Shown: piece after piece, positions 57,643-64,000 of the stretch | How the letters are laid out: every line of letters starts with the position of its first letter | Numbering within the stretch: the first letter of the stretch is position 1 | NCBI GenBank assembly: GCA_021789975.1 | Contig: JAJYIT010000006.1 | Coordinates: 62,001 to 126,000 of the forward strand | DNA length: 64,000 nt | DNA from: Bacteroidota bacterium | GTDB taxonomy: Bacteria; Bacteroidota; Ignavibacteria; Kryptoniales; JAKASW01 | Reading direction: 5' to 3' | The notes under the pieces: generated by a model | What the model saw: the letters and a program-made list of their open reading frames with translations, nothing else | Told to the model about the DNA's origin: nothing | Database searches by the model: none | Made by a program: the position numbers and the translations under genes

Positions 57643-58692
57643 TCAGTTTATGACGTTTACCTTGTAACCGTCTTCGAGGTTATCCTGTCCGCTTGTCACG
57701 ATTGTCTCCCCGACCTGAAGACCACCCAGAACTTCGAGATAATGATTATAAGTGGCTCCGACCACGATTTTTTTCAGCCTGGCGATCCCGTGCTCCACAA
57801 CGTAAACCTGCGGAGTTTCTATACTTCCGACAAGCGCCTCTCTGGGTATCGCCATGGATTCGGTGGTAAGATGCTCCGTAAAATGAACATCGGCGAACAT
57901 TCCCGATCTCAAAGGGTGCGACGTACTGTTGAGAAAATCAATTTCCACCGGGTACGTGTGGTCCGCATCGCCCTTTGAGCTTATCCACTTGATGAATCCG
58001 TAGAAGTCCATCCCCGGATAAACGTCGGTTGTGATATGGACTCTCTCACCGGGCTTGAGGGCGATAACGCGCCGCTCCCCGACGTTTACTGTGACCTTGA
58101 GGTGGGCTATGTCGACTACTTCTGCCACTACCATGCCTGGCGCCACGTACGTCCCCATGTTTACTGTGCGCGAGGTAACGATTCCTGAAATGGGGCTCGT
58201 GATACTCGTGTTGTCAAATTGTCGCTTTGCATCGACAAACTGATTGTTTGCAGATTGGGAGGCGAGCTCTGCGGCCTCAAGCTGTGAACTCGTTGCGGAG
58301 TTTTCTTTGTATAGCTGCTTGAAACGGTCGTAATCCTTTGTAGCTTTATCTAGGTTTACCTTCGCCAGTTGGAATGCAGCTGCCTGGAGTTTGTCGTCAA
58401 GCTGTATGAGAACTGCGCCAGCCGTTTCGTAGTCGCCAACGCTGGTAAGTACTTTTGTGACTTTCCCTGATGACTCAGAAACCACCTTGACGTCATTACT
58501 GCCGTTGATAGTTCCCACCAGATCGAGATCATCTTTAATACTCTGTGTCCCGACAACCGCGGTATTTACCGCGTACGATGTCGGATTAAGATTCTTCGTC
58601 TCAGCTTTTATCTGAGATCTATTGTGGAGAAGCACCGCCACTATCAGAGCGAAAACTAGTATAACTACTGAATAGACCTTTAGTCTTTTCAT
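57643..58692 (-). CDS. RND periplasmic adaptor (membrane fusion protein)
   Basis: 349 residues. N-terminal membrane anchor (VVILVFALIVAVLLH), lipoyl halves (VKVVSESSGKVTKVL, TSITSPISGIVTSR), a short alpha-hairpin at ~100-150, and beta-barrel and membrane-proximal domains. It bridges the inner-membrane pump to an outer-membrane channel. It lies 50 bp before the RND gene and 212 bp after tetR; that gap shows no gene. Confidence 0.9.
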   Translation of the reverse strand: MKRLKVYSVVILVFALIVAVLLHNRSQIKAETKNLNPTSYAVNTAVVGTQSIKDDLDLVGTINGSNDVKVVSESSGKVTKVLTSVGDYETAGAVLIQLDDKLQAAAFQLAKVNLDKATKDYDRFKQLYKENSATSSQLEAAELASQSANNQFVDAKRQFDNTSITSPISGIVTSRTVNMGTYVAPGMVVAEVVDIAHLKVTVNVGERRVIALKPGERVHITTDVYPGMDFYGFIKWISSKGDADHTYPVEIDFLNSTSHPLRSGMFADVHFTEHLTTESMAIPREALVGSIETPQVYVVEHGIARLKKIVVGATYNHYLEVLGGLQVGETIVTSGQDNLEDGYKVNVIN

Positions 58693-58904
58693 TTTTCACC
58701 TTGGTATTTCATTTCTTAATTGAATTGTTTCCTGTTCCTGTAACAACCGAGCAGCACAGGGAAAGAATCGAATAGAGAAATTGCTCGTAATCATTTTGCG
58801 AATTACCTGCCTTGTGGTCTTGTTGGCCGGGAGGACATTCTCGGGAGGAATAGCTGTCTATGGTAATTGGTCTCTTGCGGTTAGCTTCGCCCCGGCGCTT
58901 AGAC

Positions 58905-59573
58905 TCAGATCTTTGGGGAGAGCGTTTCATTATGTCCATTTACCACTGGTGCGTTGGATGGTTCTTCTGAAATGGAAAGGTATCTCTTTCTTCCTTCTTC
59001 GGTAAGTATCCCTTCGAATATTATTTTCGATATTGCTTCAAATGCCTGACCACCTGTACAAGGGAGCTCGGACAACGTTTCCTGGTTGACTATCGATTCG
59101 GCCGCATGCATGTAAACAAGGAGCAGTATATCCTTGTCGACATCGCTCCTGAAAACGCCTGTTTCGAAACCCGCCTCAATTATTGCTCTAACCTTCTCAA
59201 ATATTTTCCCTTTCTTGAAGTCGTGCAACTCTCTCCACAACTCTGGTTCCACTCTCTGTATATCGGGAAGCTTGTTGATTTCAGAAGCTCGTTCGCTCGC
59301 GAAGTCGAGTATACTTCTGACCTTGCCGAGAAAACTCAAATCGTTGCGACCCCAGATCCCGTCTATGTGCTCCATAAACTGGACTTGTCTATCGGTCATC
59401 AGCTCGCGCATGAGCTCTCTTTTGTTGGGGAAGAAGTGATAGAGCGTTTTCTTGCTTACGCCGAGGTCGGCGGCAATCTCCTCCATAGTCACCTTTGAAT
59501 AACCATGTTGCTGGAACAGCTCCTCCGCTTTCGTGAGGATCCTTTCTTTCCTTTCCTTGTCTTCAATCGACAT
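58905..59573 (-). CDS. TetR-family repressor of the RND locus
   Basis: 222 residues. The helix-turn-helix lies at ~12-55 (ILTKAEELFQQHGYSKVTME, LGVSKKTLYHFFPNKRELM). It is followed by a ligand domain of AcrR type. It precedes the adaptor and pump genes in the same direction. Two GGAAACG-type operators and a leader hairpin lie upstream, pointing to autoregulation. Confidence 0.9.
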   Translation of the reverse strand: MSIEDKERKERILTKAEELFQQHGYSKVTMEEIAADLGVSKKTLYHFFPNKRELMRELMTDRQVQFMEHIDGIWGRNDLSFLGKVRSILDFASERASEINKLPDIQRVEPELWRELHDFKKGKIFEKVRAIIEAGFETGVFRSDVDKDILLLVYMHAAESIVNQETLSELPCTGGQAFEAISKIIFEGILTEEGRKRYLSISEEPSNAPVVNGHNETLSPKI

Positions 59574-59596
59574 TCTGAATTCCTTCTCTACGAGCG

Positions 59597-59622
59597 AAAC
59601 GATTTTTGTTTATATCGTTTCC
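59597..59622. promoter_or_regulatory. TetR operator A (GAAACGAT-N10-ATCGTTTC)
   Basis: GAAACGAT (59597-59604) and ATCGTTTC (59615-59622) form a perfect inverted repeat 24 bp before the tetR start. On the minus strand it overlaps TATAAA, a possible second -10, though its -35 is weak. Confidence 0.75.
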
Positions 59623-59634
59623 GAAATGGGCTTA

Positions 59635-59657
59635 AAAAAGGCAGCCTTTTGCTGCTT
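59635..59657 (-). terminator. Intrinsic terminator/attenuator in the tetR-RND leader
   Basis: On the minus strand AAGCAGC, a 5-nt loop and GCTGCTT form a perfect 7-bp stem followed by four more T residues. It lies between the upstream promoter and the gene, so most transcripts from that promoter could stop here. Confidence 0.6.
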
Positions 59658-59667
59658 GCGCTACAGT

Positions 59668-59695
59668 GGAAACGATAGTCGTTTACAACGTTTCC
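59668..59695. promoter_or_regulatory. TetR operator B (GGAAACG-N14-CGTTTCC)
   Basis: GGAAACG (59668-59674) and CGTTTCC (59689-59695) form an inverted repeat. Inside it, AAACGA-TAG-TCGTTT is a second, tighter repeat. It begins directly after the -10 hexamer at 59696-59701, so a bound repressor would block initiation. Confidence 0.75.
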
Positions 59696-59724
59696 AAGTT
59701 AGCAATGATTCAGGCTTTTGTCAA
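59696..59724 (-). promoter_or_regulatory. tetR-RND promoter: TTGACA, 17 bp, TAACTT
   Basis: On the minus strand TTGACA (59724-59719), a 17-bp spacer and TAACTT (59701-59696), immediately followed by operator B. Confidence 0.75.
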
Positions 59725-59774
59725 GAGACAGACTAGTCTCATATCATCCCCAAGCCCTTAATATGCAAGAACTG

Positions 59775-59966
59775 TCAAGACCTAATTGCTCTGATGAGCT
59801 TTCTCGTGCGTTTATCCTCATAGTGATCGTGTACGACAAGCATGGCGTGAATCACGGCAGGAACCCAAAGCAGGAAACACAAGAAGAAATTGATGAGTGC
59901 CTGTATCGGTTTGCCGCTAAAGAGCACGGCAACAGGGGGAAGAAAAAAGGCAAGTAAATATAGCAT
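59775..59966 (-). CDS. YqaE/Pmp3-family small membrane protein
   Basis: 63 residues from ATG 59966, eight bases after GGAG; a longer upstream frame lacks family character. Two membrane helices: LYLLAFFLPPVAVLFSG and ALINFFLCFLLWVPAVIHAM, joined by a short loop, as in Pmp3/YqaE proteins. These are linked to membrane potential and salt or stress response. It stands alone between the RND locus and pdxB. Confidence 0.85.
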   Translation of the reverse strand: MLYLLAFFLPPVAVLFSGKPIQALINFFLCFLLWVPAVIHAMLVVHDHYEDKRTRKLIRAIRS

Positions 59967-60102
59967 GTGCTGGTCTCCGCCTTGAACTGACTGAACGAAA
60001 CTAAATCTGAAACTCAATACGGTGCAACGCCGAAAGAAGTTACGTGAGGCGGCTCAAGCTAATTACGCGCAATGCAGATGAGAGTGGAATCCCCAGTTAG
60101 GG

Positions 60103-61263
60103 TCAGGGGTTCGTTTCGGTTCGCACATTGAAGCGAAACGAACGTAGGACCTCTTCCAAATATCGATCCGGCTTCGGGATTTCCACTGTCATGTTCGAAA
60201 ATTCATATCTGAATTTGTATTTTCCACGGAGCTCCTTGAAGTACCGCCCGCGATCCTCCGGCTGAATGTCGGCAATCTGTCGCAACCTCGCATCGTCCTT
60301 AGTTATGTCGTAACATCTTCTTACAACTTCAGAGATCGCACTTTCGGAGTCACTGAAACTTGATTTCATTCTGATGACAGGTTCGTCGGGTGGCGCTATT
60401 ACGGAAGTCGAGTTCCAGGAACGATCGAATCCGAAGTACCCACAAAAAGCGTTATAGATCATGCTGGTTGCATTCATCTTGCCGTCGATGGAATATCCGG
60501 CAATATGCTGCGTCCCGATCTCACATTTTGGCAGGAGCTCAATATCGATATTCGGCTCTTTCTCCCATACGTCGAGGACTGCCATCCCCGGAGTACCGTT
60601 TCCGAGTGCCGCTTTGAGCGCCTGGTTGTCGATCACGGCACCTCTTGACGAGTTTATAATGATCGATCCCTTTTTCATCCTTGCGAGTCTTTCTGCACCA
60701 AAGAGATGGTGTGTCGGATCTGTGCCGGCCCGCGTATAAGGGACATGAATGGTAATTATGTCTGAATCCATGAGGCCGTCGAGATTAACGAAACGATTAT
60801 CACCTGTCTTGCGGAAGCGCGGTGGATCGTTCTGAGCCACCTCAATCCCCATTTTCTCGGCGACACTTACGATCTTGCTACCTATGTTGCCGACACCCAC
60901 GACGCCGAGTTTCTTGTCCTTCAGCTTGAATCCGTGCTTGCCTGCAAGAGTGAAGATTGCCGAAAAAATATATTGCACAACTGCCCACGAGTTGCATCCC
61001 GGCGCACTCGCAAAAGTAATTCCGTGTCTCTTCAGGAATTCATGCTCGACGTGGTCCGTACCAATGGTGGCGGTACCGACAAACCGGACTTTGCTGCCGC
61101 CTATGAGTTTTTCGTCCACCTTTGTTTCTGAACGTACGAGGAGTGCGTCGGCATCTTTCACGATGGTGCTGTCGATTGCTCGACTATCGCACTTCACAAT
61201 CTGACCGAAGTGCCCGAACGCCTCATCGACAAATGGGATTCTCTGATCGCAAACTATCTTCAT
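60103..61263 (-). CDS. pdxB: 4-phosphoerythronate dehydrogenase
   Basis: The start is ATG at 61263, which overlaps the upstream SDR stop (ATGA); a longer frame to 61344 would run back into that gene. The 386-residue product has the NAD-binding GVVGVGNIGSKI and catalytic Arg (NSSRGAVID), Glu (WEKEPNID) and His (TQHIAGYSIDGK). The C-terminal dimerisation domain of PdxB is present. It acts in the DXP-dependent pyridoxal phosphate pathway. Other 2-hydroxyacid dehydrogenases are the main alternative. Confidence 0.85.
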   Translation of the reverse strand: MKIVCDQRIPFVDEAFGHFGQIVKCDSRAIDSTIVKDADALLVRSETKVDEKLIGGSKVRFVGTATIGTDHVEHEFLKRHGITFASAPGCNSWAVVQYIFSAIFTLAGKHGFKLKDKKLGVVGVGNIGSKIVSVAEKMGIEVAQNDPPRFRKTGDNRFVNLDGLMDSDIITIHVPYTRAGTDPTHHLFGAERLARMKKGSIIINSSRGAVIDNQALKAALGNGTPGMAVLDVWEKEPNIDIELLPKCEIGTQHIAGYSIDGKMNATSMIYNAFCGYFGFDRSWNSTSVIAPPDEPVIRMKSSFSDSESAISEVVRRCYDITKDDARLRQIADIQPEDRGRYFKELRGKYKFRYEFSNMTVEIPKPDRYLEEVLRSFRFNVRTETNP

Positions 61264-62048
61264 ATAGTCATTCCCGTAAATCCACCGTCGACCGGTATTA
61301 TGGTTCCGGTTACGAACGACGATGCGTTGTTGGATGCCAGCCATATAATCGGACCGCTTAGCTCTTCGGCCTCACCGTATCTTCCCATCGGAGTATGCTT
61401 GAATATTGAAGTCCTGCGTTCTTCAGTAAGTATCTTGCGATTCTGTTCTGCGGGGAAAAATCCCGGCATAACTGCGTTGACACGGATCCCGTGTTCTGCC
61501 CATTCGCGCGCCAGAAATCGAGTCATGTTATTAACACCTGCTTTGGATATCCCGTATGTAAACACTTTAGAAAGCGGAATTTCTGAGGATACGGACGAGA
61601 AGTTTATAATACTCCCCTTTATCTGGTTTTGTATCATGTATCGACCGAAGACCTGGCAAGCAAAGAACATCCCCTTCAGGTTTATGTCCAGGATCCTTTT
61701 CCATTCCTCTTCCTCTATATCGAGAATGGGAGTAGTTGAGTTGACTCCCGGCGCATTCACCAGGATATCGACTCTTCCCCATTTCGACAGAATTTTATCC
61801 CGGGCTTCCTCCAAATCTTTCTTGATCCCCGCATCAGCGTGGACCGCGATAGCTTCGCCGCCCGCTGCACTTATTTCTTCGACCCGCTTGTCTGCCGCTT
61901 CCTTGCCGTGATTATATATGACAGCGACTCTTGATCCTGCTTTGGCGAGCGCCCGGGCAACACTCCCTCCGAGAACGCCGCTCCCGCCCACGATTCCTGA
62001 TATTTTCTCGTTTAATCCGAATTTATCGACGATGTAAGAATTTGCCAT
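61260..62048 (-). CDS. SDR-family oxidoreductase, mannonate/fructuronate-type
   Basis: 262 residues from ATG 62048, six bases after GGAG. The cofactor motif GGSGVLGGSVA, NSTTPI, catalytic Ser (NFSSVSSE) and YGISK are present. MPGFFPAEQNRKILTEER near the C-terminus recalls the D-mannonate oxidoreductase subgroup of SDRs. Its stop overlaps the pdxB start, so the two are translated together; the metabolic link is not evident. Confidence 0.8.
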   Translation of the reverse strand: MANSYIVDKFGLNEKISGIVGGSGVLGGSVARALAKAGSRVAVIYNHGKEAADKRVEEISAAGGEAIAVHADAGIKKDLEEARDKILSKWGRVDILVNAPGVNSTTPILDIEEEEWKRILDINLKGMFFACQVFGRYMIQNQIKGSIINFSSVSSEIPLSKVFTYGISKAGVNNMTRFLAREWAEHGIRVNAVMPGFFPAEQNRKILTEERRTSIFKHTPMGRYGEAEELSGPIIWLASNNASSFVTGTIIPVDGGFTGMTI

Positions 62049-62286
62049 AGTTCGCTCCATTTCTATTTGTGGGTAGTAGGCCTAATTGAGAAAGGGGTTG
62101 CACCCAGGTCGGAGCGCAGGGGACAAAAAATCCCGCTCTGACAGCGTATGAGATCACTATGGCGTGGTCTATCGGTGAGCAATTGTCTCCTTTCAATGAG
62201 TTCAGTGTGCCCGGATTCGACCCGACAAGGATGCCTGCGTCAAAAGTAGCCCAATGCTAAATTGTGGTCAAAATTGAGTCACCGCA

Positions 62287-63780
62287 TTATTTGATTGTCA
62301 GTACAGTTTCTTCGAAGACCTTTCTGAAATGGAAACCGTAAATTGCAAACGTTATTGCCAATGGAAAGAGCCTTGGGCGGGTGAAGAGTGACCAGAAGAA
62401 AAGCCGCCAGTAGTAAACCCTCTCCTTCGCGATAACTCCGAGGAAAATCGCCGATTTGATGAGCGCCTTCACATCCGAAATTTTAATCTTGGAAAACCGC
62501 GCCTGGACCGGTTTGAAATCCTTCATGAATGTTTTTACCCTGGCATAGTAAATCTTCGGGGAATAGATACGCTCCACTACACTTTTATAGCCGTTGATGA
62601 GAGTCTCCCGGTTCATCTTCGGAATAAAGTTGATGGTGAGGTCCGTGTTGCTCCCAGAAAACGCGTGGAGAAGTCTCCCTTCCTTCTTCAACCTCTGGTA
62701 CAACTTTGTGTTTCGCGGGGCATTTAGAAGGCCGACCATTGCCGTTACGATTCCGGTATCCTGGATGAAAGTTGTAAGCCCGTCAAAGATCGACGCTGGA
62801 TCTACATCGAACCCCAGGATGAAACCGCCCTGAACTTGCATGCCGTAATTATGAATTTTCCTAACGCTCGCCTTCAGGTCACGCTTCTTGTTCGGAAGTT
62901 TTCTACATTCCTCAAGGCTTTCCTCGTTAGGAGATTCAATGCCGACGAAGACTGCGTTGAACCCGGCCTTCACCATCTGGTTCATCAACTCGTCATCGTC
63001 GGAAGCGTTCAACGAGATCTCCGTATTGAAATAGAACGGATGTCGTTTCTTTTCCATCCATGATGAGATCGCCGGTAGAATTTCCTTCTTCAGCTTATTT
63101 TTGTTCCCGACAAAATTATCGTCAACGAAGAACACGCTTCCTCGCCAGCCCTGGTTGTATAACTCATCGAGCTCAGAGACAACCTGGCTGGCGCTCTTGG
63201 TGCGCGGTATCCGACCGTAGAGTACTGTGATGTCACAAAACTCGCAATCGTACGGACACCCGCGTGAATACTGCAGGTTCATCGACGCATACTTCCGGAA
63301 ATTTATAAGGTCCCACCTCGGCACCGGGGTCCCTGAAACATCGGCCCAATCAGAAGTGCTGTAGATGTGCCTGGCATTTCCATTTGATAAGTCGGTGAGA
63401 AACGGACGCAGAGTGATTTCGGCTTCACCCAGAACCAGGTGGTCAACATCCGGGTACTCATCATAGTATGCCGTAAAGAGCGGACCGCCGGCGACTATTT
63501 TTCGATTAAGCCTCTTGCAGCGAGCTATGATCGACTTGGTGGAATCCCTTTGGACGGACATCGCGCTTATGAAGACGTAGTCACTCCATTCGATGTCTGC
63601 ATCGTCCAGGCTGCTGACGTTGAGATCAACAACCTTCTTTTCCCATTCACCGGGAAGCATGGCTGCTACGGTTAAAAGCCCAAGTGGCGGGAATGCCGCC
63701 TTCTTCGAAATGAAGCTCAGCGCGTGTCTGAAACTCCAAAACGTGTCGGGATAGCGCGGATATACTAGAAGTACTTTCAT
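62287..63780 (-). CDS. B12-binding radical SAM protein, HpnP-like (DUF4070-type)
   Basis: 497 residues from ATG 63780. The in-frame TTG 54 bp upstream overlaps the -35 element and is rejected. An N-terminal B12-binding domain (~1-150) precedes the radical SAM core with RGCPYDCEFCDITVLYGR and GSVFFVDDNFVGNK. A DUF4070-like domain fills the C-terminal third. The pattern resembles HpnP hopanoid C-2 methylases, but no hopanoid genes are nearby, so the substrate is open. Confidence 0.8.
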   Translation of the reverse strand: MKVLLVYPRYPDTFWSFRHALSFISKKAAFPPLGLLTVAAMLPGEWEKKVVDLNVSSLDDADIEWSDYVFISAMSVQRDSTKSIIARCKRLNRKIVAGGPLFTAYYDEYPDVDHLVLGEAEITLRPFLTDLSNGNARHIYSTSDWADVSGTPVPRWDLINFRKYASMNLQYSRGCPYDCEFCDITVLYGRIPRTKSASQVVSELDELYNQGWRGSVFFVDDNFVGNKNKLKKEILPAISSWMEKKRHPFYFNTEISLNASDDDELMNQMVKAGFNAVFVGIESPNEESLEECRKLPNKKRDLKASVRKIHNYGMQVQGGFILGFDVDPASIFDGLTTFIQDTGIVTAMVGLLNAPRNTKLYQRLKKEGRLLHAFSGSNTDLTINFIPKMNRETLINGYKSVVERIYSPKIYYARVKTFMKDFKPVQARFSKIKISDVKALIKSAIFLGVIAKERVYYWRLFFWSLFTRPRLFPLAITFAIYGFHFRKVFEETVLTIK

Positions 63781-63805
63781 TTCACTGCCCTTGAATAATC
63801 GCTTC

Positions 63806-63834
63806 AAGCTAACAATTGACCGCGCGTCGTTCAA
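63806..63834 (-). promoter_or_regulatory. Promoter of the radical SAM gene
   Basis: On the minus strand TTGAAC (63834-63829), a 17-bp spacer, TAGCTT (63811-63806), about 25 bp before the ATG at 63780. The rest of the window end (63835-64000) shows no gene on either strand. Confidence 0.6.
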
Positions 63835-64000
63835 TAGTACATCTTAGTATAAACTCGCTCCGAGAACTGTTGCAGAAAGAGTAACTTTACTTGCATCTGT
63901 GAAGCTCGTGAATGCCCGCAGGAGCGAGTTGGGCTCAAGCGAAGACTTCGCGTGCTACCCGTAGTCCCTTCGGTTTCGACACTACTCTAGGAAGTCATCA

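Noticed and set aside
63880-64000. Structured RNA-like sequence at the right edge (short stems GCGAA/TTCGC and GTAGT/ACTAC)
   Set aside because: Stems are short, no tmRNA, RNase P, SRP or tRNA signature is recognisable, and the region is cut by the window edge.

Overview
The window looks like a chromosome segment from the Bacteroidota/Chlorobiota/Ignavibacteriota (FCB) assemblage, most likely an Ignavibacteria- or Kapabacteria-like lineage. The pointers are type IX secretion (T9SS) cargo proteins with C-terminal sorting domains, PorV/PorQ-family barrels, TonB-dependent receptors (TBDRs) with an N-terminal carboxypeptidase-regulatory-like domain, DUF4249-like and DUF4397-like lipoproteins, and a GWxTD protein. 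Many starts have strong Shine-Dalgarno motifs and several intergenic regions carry TTGACA-N17-TATAAT-like promoters. Both are unusual for classical Bacteroidia, so an early-branching FCB lineage fits better. The lineage is inferred from gene content only.

Bases 1-22.9 kb are a cell-envelope island. Module A (1-6341) is the end of a T9SS cargo gene, a PorV-family barrel, a DUF4249-like lipoprotein and a TBDR. Module B (7387-21092) is a DUF4397-like lipoprotein, a large TBDR, a complete T9SS cargo, a second PorV paralogue, a small lipoprotein, a second DUF4249-like lipoprotein, a second TBDR and a GWxTD protein. A Wzi-like outer-membrane protein follows. A and B are clearly duplicated. Both have a perfect hairpin of unrelated sequence between cargo and porV, and an intrinsic terminator after porV. 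A third, decayed TBDR/T9SS pair lies at 49.2-54.3 kb with four in-frame stops and a deletion-fusion junction.

Bases 22.9-34.3 kb hold housekeeping genes: an acyl-CoA carboxylase carboxyltransferase, an NAD-dependent epimerase (minus), asnS, a NatAB-like ABC exporter, the cmk-ispH-rpsA cluster and a PP-loop ATPase of the DUF71 family.

Bases 34.3-45.9 kb are on the minus strand. Read in transcription order they are bioB-bioF-bioD-bioA-ketosynthase (all overlapping), then a TetR-controlled LolCDE/MacB-like export operon (tetR, LolA-like protein, two FtsX-type permeases, ATPase, outer-membrane barrel). The tetR start abuts a perfect 28-bp palindrome just downstream of a consensus-like promoter. 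Three different short-motif inverted-repeat elements sit at junctions of this operon.

Bases 46.4-54.3 kb hold a Ser/Thr kinase with TolB-like and TPR domains and the decayed TBDR/T9SS pair. Bases 54.4-59.7 kb are a TetR-MFP-RND efflux locus whose leader contains two GGAAACG-type operators flanking an intrinsic terminator. The right end carries a YqaE/Pmp3 membrane peptide, pdxB coupled to an SDR oxidoreductase, and an HpnP-like B12-binding radical SAM protein. No rRNA, confident tRNA, CRISPR array or insertion sequence was found.
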